64,000 nucleotides of DNA from Kingdonia uniflora (taxonomy: Eukaryota; Streptophyta; Magnoliopsida; Ranunculales; Circaeasteraceae). Positions 42,101-53,698 of this stretch are shown in pieces. The stretch covers positions 930,001 to 994,000 of the forward strand of contig JACGCM010002493.1 in assembly GCA_014058105.1 (NCBI GenBank), written 5' to 3'. Under the pieces are notes generated by a model. The model had not been told where the DNA came from. It did not search any database and saw nothing but the letters and a program-made list of their open reading frames with translations. Positions within the stretch are counted from its first letter, which is position 1. Each line of letters begins with the position of its first letter. A program made the position numbers and the translations under genes.

Positions 42101-44345
42101 AGACATGAAGGAGGCACCTTCTCAAGGTCACACGACTCAGAACCCCAACTCTTCTGCTTAGATTTTATATCTCCCTAACACCCATGATATTTTACTTGGC
42201 AACAGTTGTGTGGTGATTCAATTGCCACAAAGATGGTGGTCTTGCAAGAATGATTTATTCCCACATGAGCTATTGCTTGGAACCAATGTGTAACCGCTAA
42301 TTGTAAGTGACAGTTTCATCTTTCTCTACCAGCCTTAAAACACATCAGTTCTCCTATTATCATCCCATTTGAAATAGTGCTACCAAATGATTCTTCTAGG
42401 AATCTCTTTCAGTATGAAAATAAATTAAAAACTATAAGTAAAATGATAAGGAAGAAGAAGCAACTTTCCTACCCACCTTCCCCACTTCCACTCCCACCCC
42501 ACAAACCATTGTCATCAGTCATCACATACATAAAATATTTTACTAACAAGCTCACACGGTCCTTCCATAGCATACGCAAAAACAATTGAAACTAGTTTCC
42601 CTTCAGTTACTGCTCACTAGTAAAGATAATGACGAGGATCAAAAAATGTTCCTTCCATTTAGAAATCACTCCCTATAAAAACAGGCAGATCCTTCAAGCC
42701 AATGGTTTGATAACGATCTTTTTAACTTCATTCATGATGCAGCGCGTTATAGAATGAAGCGTGTTTTACGATTTACGGATGAAAATACTAACGGCTCGAC
42801 CTTCCTAAAGTTTGAAGATAAACTCAATCAATCAAACAAAGGGATATCTTAGGAAAACATTCCAAGACTCTTTTCATTCATCAAAATCCACCCCTAAACT
42901 AATATTACAAAATGTCATTTAAAGGCAACAACGACCTTTGGGATTCATAACTGACCATAACTCCATAACTCTTAAATAATAATCATAACTAACACCCATA
43001 ACTAAGACTTATAACAAACACCCATAAATAAGACTTAATATTGAAAACTCTTCAATATTGTAACTCATAAACACAACTCTTAACTAAAGTACCATAACTA
43101 TTAAAACTAAGATTTTAACTAGACTCTTAATTATTGTACTGCTAAACAACGACCCTAGAAATTCCTACTGGTTCCATACTGCATCAATTCATTAGGCTAA
43201 TTTGACAGAAGTAGTCATCTTTGCTGCACAGACCTTCGAACTAATTAGCCTAAAGCATAAACAACTTCCTCCCTATGTCAATTGGGGAGACAGACATTAA
43301 ATATTCTAAGAATTTCATCAAATCAGCTTTTTTAAATTCTTCGCCACTGAAAACAACATATGAACATTGTCTGACTCACCCAGTCAAGTTCCTATGGTAA
43401 AAGTCAAGAACAATTCCTCCTTGCTGGATGAAGTGATAAATGACTGGCTTTTATTATCCTCAAAATAAATTGTAAAGCTTGGGATTTCTTTGATATTTGA
43501 CAGAACAGTTTTAAATTAATAATAGGATAACGAACTTGAGATTTCCCTTTGACATTATGCTTGCTGCTTGTTTAAATAAACATAGCCGCAGTACTTGCAG
43601 ATGAATTACTTAATTATGAAAGGATCATTCCATTAGTCATTTTTACCTAATTGCGTGCGCGGTTTTGGGAGTGGCAGAAGGAAAGAAGAGAAACATCGTA
43701 CAGCAGCATATTATTACTAAACCCGTGAAATGATTTAAGGGCATTTTACTAAACTTGTAAGCTAAAAATAAGTGATCATACTAGCATCATCAACCGAATA
43801 ACAATTGAGTTAAATTATCAAGAAGAAAAAAAATCACAAAAGCATTAGTGAAATAAATCATTAAGGTTTGTAATGGAGGAGTCACATTACTTGCAATCAA
43901 GGAATCACTATCTTCATTATCATAGACAATAGCAGCTTTAAAGCCCGCAGTTTGTGCTCTTCTAACTTTATCTTCAAAACTACACCCTCCTCTAACAATC
44001 AACGCAAATGGATACCTCAATTCCTGAGCTGGATCAACAACCTTATTAGTCAACGACGAACACGCATCAATGGGTTCCGCCAAATACAAAAATCCACCAT
44101 ACCCAGATGCTTTAACTGAAGGAGCTGCATAATCAAAACATACCCAAACACCAGAAACTCAAAATCAAATCAAATGATAAAAACATTTAACCAAACAGTT
44201 CCCACTCACCAAAATTCGCCTCTATATCATCGAAAGATAAACTAAAATTACTCCCAAGTAGGATCACATTCGCCGAAGTTGTTACAACCAATACACACCA
44301 AATCACAAAACACAAACACATAAAGTCGAATTGAAAGAACCCCAT
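39102..44345 (-). CDS. RMR1: RMR-type vacuolar sorting receptor with RING-H2, four exons
   Basis: Exons (minus) 44345-44210, 44124-43891, 40670-40269 and 39727-39102; GT-AG introns, 465 codons plus stop, phases consistent. The product has a signal peptide (residues 1 to about 25), then a protease-associated (PA) domain with [37 protein letters not shown] and AAIVYDNED and [13 protein letters not shown] single membrane span follows (about residues 165-190, [21 protein letters not shown]) and then [17 protein letters not shown] and the RING-H2 finger CAIC-x14-CCHKFHALC-x10-CPVC (C3H2C3), ending in a long Ser-rich tail. RMR proteins sort storage proteins to vacuoles via the lumenal PA domain. 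The exon 3/4 junction splits the Lys codon of CHKFH. No lesion seen. Confidence 0.93.
39180..39310 (-). repeat. 63-bp in-frame duplication in the RMR tail
   Basis: AACATAACTTGGAGACGCGT occurs at 39201 and 39264 on +. On the coding strand this gives two 21-residue units containing [13 protein letters not shown] with a varying YxxPY head. The copies are nearly identical, so the duplication is recent and keeps the frame. Confidence 0.85.
40671..43890 (-). other. RMR intron 2 (3.2 kb)
   Basis: GTAATG...ATTGCAG. The intron splits the PA-domain coding region after SDSLIA and is far larger than the other two introns (85 and 541 bp). No complete transposon is recognised. A low-complexity stretch rich in CATAACTAA words lies at about 42950-43150. 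Confidence 0.8.
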
Positions 44346-45258
44346 CTTCGAAATATTATCAGATTGTGGAATCGAAATTTAAGATGGAAACATCGGATTC
44401 CATGCTGTTTTTTAAAACCTCAAGACATCAAATTGTAGCTAAATTGGTATTTTGGATTTGAGAAAATTAGGGTTTTGGAGGGGATTGATTTGGCAAAATA
44501 GAAACAAGTGTACGTGTATGTGTATGTCAAGTACTTTGATGCTTATCCACCACATTGTTTATTTATTAGGTCCAAATTTATGGATATGAGCTCCACCACT
44601 GACTGTCTTTAAAGTTTAAACCCACCACATGGAGAGATGATTCATGCTTCCCATCAAAATATAGTTAAATTATTTACGGGCTCATTTGGTCGACAGAATT
44701 TGAAACTACATCATTTTTCACCATGAGTCATTGTCGCTAGCCATTGCACCAACCCCCGTTATGTTTTGGTCCCTTAAATTTAATTGTTTATGGCTTCAAA
44801 TGCGGGATCCTGTCATTTGCGAAATAACTTCCTGTAAGTCCATACCAACTAGACGTCTAATGACAGGTAGTTGTCAAGTTAATTAAGCATATTCTAATAT
44901 TTAACAACCTCTTGGCCCATTGATGATTGTGACACTTTACCAAGAGAGAAGCCGTGGGTTTAAGATACTTTCAAACTTCATTACTCCCTTAATTAGCACA
45001 AGATATACATAAAGGATAAAATTGAAGAAGGATTATCCTTCCCCCTTTGATTTACTGAAAATCTACTCGTTTATGATTGATTTTTCAGAGATTTGAGAGA
45101 GAAAACCCAGAAGATGGTGGTTTTGGGAAGAGAAATGGTTTAATTGTGACTTTTGACGCATTAGCATTTAATCTAAACGATATTCTAAATCCAAGAGCTC
45201 ATACCCAATCATAAATGGCCACTTTGTAAAATCATTCTTCAATAGTATAGGACTCACT
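44346..45258. other. 5' flank of RMR gene / intergenic
   Basis: Probable 5' UTR and promoter of the minus-strand RMR gene, then AT-rich intergenic DNA. No other gene seen. Confidence 0.5.
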
Positions 45259-45263
45259 AACTC

Positions 45264-45567
45264 TGATGTGGCGTATCCCTCATAAGATCGTTTACCCACC
45301 GTACCACCTATGTTTATTTAATGTTGTTAATGTTTTGTATTTTAGACTTTAGCTTAAGCCCTATTAGAGAGGCCCAACCTAGGTTATTAACAGTTCAATT
45401 CTAACCCCGTTGTGTTTTATAAAATGGGAGGTCTAGGTTATTTGTTTTTCAGTTGATTTTGATTAAAGTAAGTTGATTTGTTTAGTTGAAACCCTAGTTT
45501 CCCTAACTCTCAAATACAACGTGATTTTCTTACGAATCTTGATTTCGCATTCGTTGTATTCACGTCA
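45264..45567 (+). repeat. 5' LTR, small LTR element
   Basis: 304 bp. Shares with the 3' LTR TTTAGACTTTAGCTTAA.CCC, GAGAGGCCCAAC, GGAGGTCTAGGTTATT and the terminal AATACAACGTGATTTTCTTACGAATCTT region. TATA-like TTTATAAAATGG at about 45416-45427. Confidence 0.82.
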
Positions 45568-45619
45568 ATTGGTACCAGAGCTGCATTAGAATCTAGTGTA
45601 GTCAGTTTCAAGAGCAAAG

Positions 45620-46463
45620 ATGCCTCGTAGAAGATCCGCGACGAAAAATTATATGCTCGCCGACAATGTAGTGAGGATATCGGATAAACTTGATAAGTTT
45701 GAAGGGCTTTTCGAGGCTTTGGGTATGGGAGCCTTTTTCTCACCCCCCTCCCCAATCAACTACGATTTTACCGCCTATTTACGACGATTATCCCGAAGAT
45801 TGGAGCACCACCGCACAGACCGGTGAAACGGAAACCCCGTTTGCATGTCTTCACGTTAATAGCGACGTGAGATCAGAAACACCGATGTTTGATACAGTGA
45901 GCAAGGAAACGTTGGTCGTCTAACAGGGTCCGGCTAATGACTTCACAATAGATTTCAACAGCGGGATCAAACCTCAAATTGAGAAAGTTTTCAGTCTCAT
46001 TAATTTACCAAGTGGCGAGAAAATCGACACCGCAAAAACCTACGATGAGCGCCTCGAATTGGAGGACTTCACATCTTCATCTACGACAGAAACACCATTA
46101 CATCTGACGAATGAGTGGCTCACGTGGGCTACCGAGATCAACCAGCGTCGAATCGCACCCGTAAAAGCCGAAAACCGCGATTTAGAGATTTCCATCCTAA
46201 TCAAATTCGAAAGTAAGGGAGGTATTAATGATGAAGAAAAAAGTGTAATGAGGGAAGAGATGTTACTAGAATTGATGCTAGGGTTACATCCTATAAAACC
46301 CGATTCAAATCAAGTTGTTAGCTGTTGTGAAGGAGAAAGAAAGGGAACCGATTTAGTGGTACAAGGTGCACCGGTTTTAAAACCTTTAAGGCACGCCTCA
46401 GGGCATACCAAAGCATGCCAACTTATTAGTACGTATGTGCATGCCTCATGGCATACTATGTGA
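45620..46463 (+). pseudogene. Internal decayed gag-like coding region of small LTR element
   Basis: ATG 45620 opens MPRRRSATKNYMLADNVVRI, then frames shift. 46059-46463 reads NEWLTWATEINQRRIAPVKA and EKSVMREEMLLELMLGLHPI. A start codon about 50 bases after the PBS suggests a remnant gag-like reading frame, but no gag motif (such as CCHC) is visible. Confidence 0.4.
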
Positions 46464-46769
46464 CATGCCATTAGTAATTTAAATTAAACAAATGATGTAT
46501 TCCAGCAGTGCACATGCCCAGTAATGTGCCAAAGCACGACCGAAAATCACCCATTTGTCGATTCGTTTTGGGAGGGCTTTTTAGCGAAGTTTGAGGCGCA
46601 GGTTTCTATGTTTTCTTCAGTGTTAGACGTTCTTCAACCTAGGGATTTGAAGACCTTAGGTACGATCACAGGTTACGGAAAATTCCGTGGAAGACTCCAT
46701 GATTTCCAGAAGAGTTTCATCGTACATATTTCATGTGTGTTCCGTGGGATGAAGACGAAGAAACTAGGA

Positions 46770-47105
46770 TGCGTACTACATACCTGCGTGAGTCCTACCA
46801 CCTATGCTTATTTAATGTTTTTAATGCTTTGTATTTTAGACTTTAGCTTAATCCCTGTTGGAGAGGCCCAACATAGGTTATTAGTAGTTCCAAGTTTAAG
46901 TAGAATTTTATTTCAATTAGAATTAGGGTTCCTAATTCTAACCCCCCTTGTGTTCTATAAAAGGAGAGGTCTAGGTTATTTATTTCTCAGTTGATTTTGA
47001 TTAAAGTAAGTTGATTTGTTTAATTGAAACCCTAGTTTCCCTGACTCTTAAATACAACGTGATTTTCTTACGAATCTTACTTCCGCGTTCGTAGTATTCA
47101 CGTCA
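46770..47105 (+). repeat. 3' LTR, small LTR element
   Basis: About 336 bp. Longer than the 5' LTR because of an extra AATTTTATTTCAATTAGAATTAGGG segment (about 46906-46934). The start is less certain (TGCGTACTACAT aligned with TGATGTGGCGTATC); the end is fixed by the AACTC duplication. Confidence 0.75.
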
Positions 47106-47959
47106 AACTCTCTACTCCCTTTGATTATCTCATTTTTAATCTTTTTTTACCATAATTACCATACCCTCATTTGGGGAAGTATAGGACCCCTTTTTTTAAT
47201 TAACACGTCTCCCTCACTTTTCAAAGGACCCAAAAAAAAATAAAAAAAATAACATAAGGCCCGAGCAAACCTGCCACTAACTCTATTTGGTTAGAGCTTT
47301 GAGAAACTAAATAAGGGAGAGGATTCCCCTACACACCAATTTCGCTACACACCTCCTACACTCTCTCTTAACCACACACCAATCTAACCTGACATCTCAT
47401 GTGGCATCTTACTCAACTCACTCACTCACTCTACTCAATCACTCTCTCTCTCTCTCTCTCTCTTTAAACCTCTTTCACTCCAAATTCAAATTTTATTATC
47501 TCTCTTTTAGTTTCCCTCCACTCAATCACTCAGTCTCTCTCAATCCAAAATTAAAATTCCAATTGAATTCTCACACTCTCTCTATCTACCTCCGGTTAAG
47601 GTAAGATCATTTCTCAGTTTATGTCCTTGTTGAGAACTGTATTTCCGTGAATGTGATGTTGAAACTGTGCTACAGAGGTAATATATATGTGTAGGCGCAT
47701 TGATTATTTTGCTTGATTTAACAGGCTAGTGGACGACATCCTAACATCTACCAACAAATACAACATCCCAACATCTACCAACAGGTGAGTGGTGTGCAAA
47801 TTTCTCCCAATTTCTTCTCTATAAATTTAAAAAGTTTCATACAGTACATAGTGAACATGTTATTGTCGAAATGTCGCATTACGACAATTCATGCATTGAT
47901 CGACAATTTATAAAGTGCCAAAATTGTCGATTTATGCATTGGTCGACAATAAATTATCG

Positions 47960-48170
47960 ATTTATGCATTGATCGACAATTTATTAAGTGTCAAAATTGT
48001 CGATCACCATGTTTTCAATAATATATCTGTCGATAAATTGATTGAGTTGGCAATGAAGTCTAATTATGACATGTGTATATTTTAGGGAATTAAGAGTAGG
48101 AGGAAGACCACATGGAAGAAGAGTTGTGTAATGAAATATCATAATGCATCCTCAATGTAATGAAAGGCAT
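47960..48170 (+). repeat. Left inner inverted arm of the MULE
   Basis: Runs from TTATTAAGTGTCAAAATTGTCG through GATCACCATGTTTTC, GAAGTCTAATTATGACATGT and GAAGACCACATGGAAGAAGA. Complementary to about 48805-49060. About 640 bp of unique spacer lie between the arms. Confidence 0.85.
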
Positions 48171-48804
48171 GTTGCCATCCATTTGAATGATCTAATATAA
48201 TAGTATTTATGTACAAAACAATGGCTTTTTGTGATTAAATACTATTGGTTGTGTTCTATTCTTTCCTTCCACCCTTATTGTTGCTTCTAAATTAGTTTTT
48301 GGTGTTTGCCTTATATAGATTGTAATTTAGCTATACTTGCCGAACATATTAAATTCTCGAAATGTCTACTAGTCGACAATTACTGTAATGTATACCCCCG
48401 ATTATTTTGATGTGTAGCCTCACCTATTTATTTTTGAGTATACATCTACTCGATAATTTAATAGGTAATATTCATTCTGGATGTGCATTTGAAAATTCTG
48501 AATAGTACTCTAATTGACAATTGCTTGGCTACAATATTTGAACTGTGGAATGACTATTAATCTAGAAATTGTTGACTACCATTGAATCGACAATTCGTAT
48601 ATCAATTGATTTATATTGCAAACATATGAAGATTATCGATGCCTAATCTGAGTTGACAATTACACATACTACATCAATCCATATCCACGGCATAGTAGCC
48701 ATCAAATATGGAATTAGATGCATTTTTTTTACAAAGGTAGCACAGTTGAAAAATATAAGGGGTCCATTAATAGGGCAGCCATAACAATTAATTATATAAT
48801 ATTA

Positions 48805-49060
48805 CATTGATGATGCATTATGATGTTTTATTACACAACTCTTCTTTCATGTGGTCTTCCTTCTGCTCTTCATTCTCTGCTCCTCATTCCTTGAAATATA
48901 CACATGTCATAATTAGACTTCATTACCAACTCAATTAATTAATCAACAGTTATATTATCGAAAACATGGTGATCGACAATTTTGACACTTCATAAATTGT
49001 CGATCAATGCATAAATCGACAATTTATTGTCGAGTAGCGAATATATTTTTAAAAGAATCG
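48805..49060 (-). repeat. Right inner inverted arm of the MULE
   Basis: Reverse complement of the left arm, with small indels (for example an extra GAGCAGAGAATGA stretch). A transcript through both arms would fold into a long stem of about 200 bp. Confidence 0.85.
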
Positions 49061-49736
49061 ACAATAATGTGTCGTTATTTGCAATCATCGAGATAAAAGC
49101 ACAGTGTTATATTATCGAAAACATGGTGATCGACATTACTGCCTGCCATCATATTGTCGATATTGATGGGCATCGACAAATGAGTAATTGGTAGATGCAT
49201 TTCATACTAAAAAAACACTAATAAAATTGTCGATTAACACAATAATTCGACATTAATTACCAACAAAAGTTACACCCTACTAAGCTGTTTGTATTTGTTA
49301 TTGAAGACGTTCTTCAAGGTCACTAATCGTTTTGAAAAAGGGTTGAAACGTAGATCCGAAAAAGGGTTTTGAAGAAAGAGAAAAAGAAAGAGTGAGAGAG
49401 AATAATTTGAGAGGGCAGACGATTTGAGATGGATTCACCACTAACAGAGCTTTAGCCGGTGATCGCTCACCTTTTGTTGTGGTTGAGTGAGAGAGAAAGA
49501 AAGAGAGAAAGTTAGAGTTGGGGGAGAGAAACTGATTTGAGAAGGCAGAGTACAACAGAGGAGAGATGTCACAATTTAAATTTCTTCCACGTCATTCATT
49601 TTCGCCAAATCATCCCATTTTCCCTCTTAAAAATATCACAGCTGTGTGGTGAGTATCAAAAATGGCCTAACGTCCGAGAACATGGCCTGAGTGTAGCAAA
49701 AATGGTGTGTAGGCGAATCCCTCCCCCACTAAATAA

Positions 49737-51245
49737 ACCTAAATTTGTAAAACAATGAGAGTCATGTAAACTTTTCAGAAGTAGAGAAGAAAGTAGTTTT
49801 TATATGTTATCAAACTATTGAATTCTATATTTATTTATTTTTCCATGCTAATATCCATGTAAATTGTATTCTGCCTAAGATACTTTAAATTACATTCTGC
49901 TTCTAATATGCCAGGTACTTATCATAGAACATTACGAAACTTTGCACCTCATTGCTTCTCCGTCTTTTCAAGGGTGGGTACTCTAGTCACACCCTCGAGT
50001 CCTTTCGGAAGAACATGTTGTGACTCATATCTAACCGTTGATGTTTCAATGTGATTCATTGATTAAGATACATAGATTAACCTTTGCAGTTCACAAAGAT
50101 AAGGTGGTAAATAATATTTATGCATTATTGTTCAACAAACGGAGGAAAAGGAGAGAATAAGGAGGAGGTTGAACTCTTGAAAAAGTAATGGAAGAGAGGG
50201 TTACACTTTCCAAATGAGGGTAGGGCACTTATGGGATTAGTGACAAGTAAAAATTTTAAGAAGAGAGAATCAAGGGAGGAGAGAGATAGTGAGACACATG
50301 GCACCCAAAGAGAGGGTTCTGTATTCCTCAAAATGAAAGTAGACCTCACAGAAGGCGAGCCCGAAGAGGCATTTTTGTTTTTGAGATCATCCTCAAAAGC
50401 CTACTAATCTTTGTTCATAGGTTGATCTTTTCAGGAAATGTCTCCATTACCAGGTTTTCTAGCTTGGATCAGGCAGATATCGCGTTAAAGAAGAAAAAAC
50501 TGTAATTCTGGATTACAGGGTTTATTTTAGACAAATATTAAGTGCCAAACTAAGAATTTGCTGAAATCCTGTCAAATTTTTAGACAAATATGAGAAAAAT
50601 CCTTGTAACTCTAAAGTAACGCCTTGCTATAACCTGATGATTACCATACTTGATTTCACACATAAAATAACTTCCAGACCAAAGTAAGAAAAGGTTTCAC
50701 AAAACACTGCCTGCATATAAGCATATCTGAAAAGAACAGAAGAATAACATCTATCCTTTTACAAATCACATCATATTCATTCTCAGATTTTCTTCGCCTG
50801 TATGCGCTAGAAATTGGTATATTTGGGCATGGAAATACAATGACTTCTAAATAGATAAGACTTAACAGAAACCGCCAATTCTCCATGCTGGAGGTGATAA
50901 CATTTTATGTTTATAAGGTAACTCAAGAGAAATCAACTAAGCATAATCCAACATTTTCTGCTTCTAAGAGAAGGTGGTCTGTTCCTGAAGTTGACCATAG
51001 TCACCATTTTGACCTACCCATCACTAAAAGAGAAAGTGAGAAATCAAAAATTGTATATTAGAGGTTCCTTGTATCCAAACCACAACGACATTGAGCTAAA
51101 CTAATCAATACTGATGCTAGTTTATGAGAGCATGCATGGGACCAAAGATAAATATTATTAATGAACTCAACTATACAATATTGCTATTAGAAATACATTT
51201 ATTTACTATAACCACAAGTGCCCGTAGATTGATCAACATTGCTGA
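49737..51245. other. Intergenic, no gene recognised
   Basis: AT-rich; the short open frames (for example 50349-50125 minus) are Ser/Phe/Leu-rich without motifs. No repeats beyond simple purine-rich runs (about 50135-50300). Confidence 0.5.
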
Positions 51246-51743
51246 TTAATTTCTCCCTGAACGCCGATTTGAGAGCAAGACCTTCGACTCTGCAACATCA
51301 CATGTCCTCTTGCAAGAGGTATAGAAATCAATAAACCCAAACCTATCAGTTAAGGTTCTCGATGAAATGACCTTGTTGCTCTTCCAATAATCATCTACAC
51401 TTTCATTACTACAATGATCTTTGGAACATTTCTTTAGCGCGGATACGAATGGATCTCTAGTATATCTTCGATCCTGGGCAGATTTTTTTCGTATTGGAGG
51501 CAATGGGAGAGTAACTATTGATGGATCTTTGATATGGGAATGAGAACTATGGGAGGTGGTTTTAGGAACTCCAGGGTGTTGTTCCCATGAGAATGGGACT
51601 TGAGAGAATTGACATGAATCGAAAGAACTTGGGGGCGAATCGGTAAAGTTAGAAAAACAGGGAGGGGTAGAAGACGACAATGTTGAACTAGAGAAAGATC
51701 GGGTGTGGTGTTTTGGAGGATGTTTAGAGATGAAGGAATCCAT
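51246..51743 (-). CDS. DUF688-type plant protein of unknown function
   Basis: 165 codons plus stop. ATG at 51743-51741 was chosen over the upstream Met at 51929 because the upstream part (FHYNHKSKKTKQNIFQ-like) is non-coding in character. The N-terminal half is Ser/Thr/Pro-rich and contains QVPFSWEQHPGVPK (about residues 43-56), the signature W-E-x-x-P-G-x-P-K of DUF688 proteins. PLPPIRKKSAQDRRY and DPFVSALKKCSKD follow, then a C-terminal basic NRRSGRN. No signal peptide or membrane span. The biochemical role of the family is not known to me. Intact reading frame. Confidence 0.75.
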   Translation of the reverse strand: MDSFISKHPPKHHTRSFSSSTLSSSTPPCFSNFTDSPPSSFDSCQFSQVPFSWEQHPGVPKTTSHSSHSHIKDPSIVTLPLPPIRKKSAQDRRYTRDPFVSALKKCSKDHCSNESVDDYWKSNKVISSRTLTDRFGFIDFYTSCKRTCDVAESKVLLSNRRSGRN

Positions 51744-51929
51744 TGCCTTCAAAGAAGAGTGATATTGAAAAATGTTTTGTTTTGTTTTCTTTGACTTATG
51801 GTTGTAGAAATATAGACTTTTTGTTAAAAAAATAAACACAAATGGGAGACAAGATAATACATTAAGGACCAGTTCACTTAAGTGTGGGGGGCCTGAGAAG
51901 AAAATACTTGATTGATGCATGTTCTCCAA

Positions 51930-53698
51930 GTTTTTCAGATAATGGAAGGTGCACCTCCAATGGAGATGGATACGAAAAATTCATGTGCGAATATTAATGT
52001 CTTTGTAGACATCAAAATGAGCTCGGGACGATGGTGTTTACCATTGTCCAAATTTCCTCTGCATAGGAAAGATTATGTACTCGAGAACATACATATCGAA
52101 TGGGTTGAATGTATTTTTGCAAAGTACGATGTCTGACCATCACCTTCAGGTCCACATTTCACTAGATCGCTATCTTAAGTTTTGTATACACATTCATCTT
52201 TAATGAGCTCTTAGCTTTCCCACACTATTCTGTATTTTTCTGCTAAACGACTCTAAAAACTAGATACAACGAGAACTAGATTTCTGGGTTCAACGGAGCA
52301 GCCATGACTACCAATGAACGAGAAAGGGTTGTCCTAAAACTGGCCAAACAAGTATTCTTAATTTTAGGCCAGAGCATTACTAAACTGGCTGGATTTGGGG
52401 TATCTAAACGGTCCCTATTGAATTATGCAGTATATATAAGAGCTTATGTGCATTAAACACCAGGTAGAAATCGTCCTGTTCGGGTTGAAGTGGATGAACA
52501 TTACGCTCAAATTTCGGCCGTAGGAATTATAATGCGACATGAAACCTATTCATAGTAAACTCTCACTCATGATAAAACTGACGTCAACTCAAAATAACTC
52601 GCAAAATCTCAACCCACCTCCACTTTAAAGGCACACATAAGCAAAACTGGGAGGAAGGTTTTCACTCCAAAAAATGCGAATTGCAGACAAATAGTAACCA
52701 CTGAGAATGTTTAGCTTGAGCAAGCCTCATACACTGGTGAAGAAAATTATGTAATAAGAGAGACTACAGATAAAATCTCACTGCGAATACAAGTACCCAA
52801 ATTGCTGAATATAAGTACATTAGTTAAAACAAAATTAATGTTTGAATATCATTGCAACAAGATTGGTCTTTGTGCTCGACCACTTTTCTAGCATTTTTAA
52901 GGCGTTATATTCTCACTCTTATACGTGAACTCTAAATAGCCTAGACCACAATAAGAGCTTTCTTTCATAAATTGATGTTGAACATCAGAGGTTCTATAGT
53001 TCCTATTTACTACATTTATTTTGGTTTATTTTACGTATATGGACAATGACACTAGTATTGAGGTGAATATTAACTTCATGAGCTTTTACCTATATAGACA
53101 ATGACATTAGAATTGAGGTGAAGAATGTTAAGTTCATGAACTACAAGGCACAATTTACAAATGATAGAACTACTCAAAAATATGGACAATCCCTGACATG
53201 CTTTACGCTACAAACTGCCTTAGAGCAACGGAAGTCTATACACGATGGGCAAGACAAATTCAATGAATTATGGAACAAGTAGAGAGGTTATACATTGATG
53301 ATTTGATCCAAAGGACCTGACTTGGAAGACATGAGAGGTTTTTGCTCTTTCAAATCCAGAAAAGGTTGTGCGACGAAATATTACATTATATTATCAATAG
53401 TTCACGATAAGCTTCGCTGAAAGTGGATGGAGTTGTTTGCTAATTAAATGTTGCACATTTAAAATCTTATATATACCACTCAATAGAAACTGGTAAATAT
53501 AAAACATAGCTACAGTATTAAAATTTTATTCCCAATATACCAAAACATGAAATACATAAAGGTTCAAAAAAAGTGTCAAAGTATATAAATATTGCAAATG
53601 CAAGAACAGTTAGTACCTCTTTATTTTCTCTTAAGCTGCTCCGTCCAAATTAACCTTTCCATTTTCTACCTTTTTGCTCATGGCTTGCTACTTTGGCT
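51930..53698. other. Intergenic, no gene recognised
   Basis: Low-complexity and AT-rich. A direct repeat of GACAATGACA(C/T)TAG(T/A)ATTGAGGTGAA stands at about 53041 and 53097 (56 bp apart). No convincing coding sequence. Confidence 0.5.

Larger units (their letters stand above)
45264..47105 (+). mobile_element. Small non-autonomous LTR retrotransposon (1.84 kb)
   Basis: 5' LTR 45264-45567 and 3' LTR about 46770-47105 both end TATTCACGTCA. AACTC flanks the element on both sides (45259-45263 and 47106-47110). The PBS TTGGTACCAGAGCTGC (45569-45584) matches the initiator Met-tRNA site (TGGTATCAGAGC) with one change. A purine-rich tract (GGGATGAAGACGAAGAAACTAGGA) precedes the 3' LTR. There is no RT, RNase H or integrase, so it depends on another element. 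Its size lies above classic TRIMs. Confidence 0.85.
47315..49727. mobile_element. Non-autonomous Mutator-like element with long inverted arms
   Basis: 2,413 bp flanked by a perfect 9-bp duplication ACTAAATAA (47306-47314 and 49728-49736). The TIRs begin GGGAGAGGATTCCCCTACAC on the left and, on the other strand at the right end, GGGGGAGGGATTCGCCTACAC. Nine-bp TSD and a G-rich TIR fit Mutator-like elements. Internally about 47960-48170 and 48805-49060 are near-perfect reverse complements. The arms carry many copies of TCGACAATTT/AAATTGTCGA. No transposase is present. A (CT)n tract lies at 47443-47464. Confidence 0.85.

Noticed and set aside
43790..44089. 99-codon frame as a separate small gene
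   Set aside because: It is exon 2 of the RMR gene plus read-through into intron 2.
51744..51929. Longer N-terminus for the DUF688-type protein starting at 51929
   Set aside because: The extra 62 residues are hydrophobic and Phe/Lys-rich without family similarity; the Met at 51743 gives the usual Ser-rich N-terminus.
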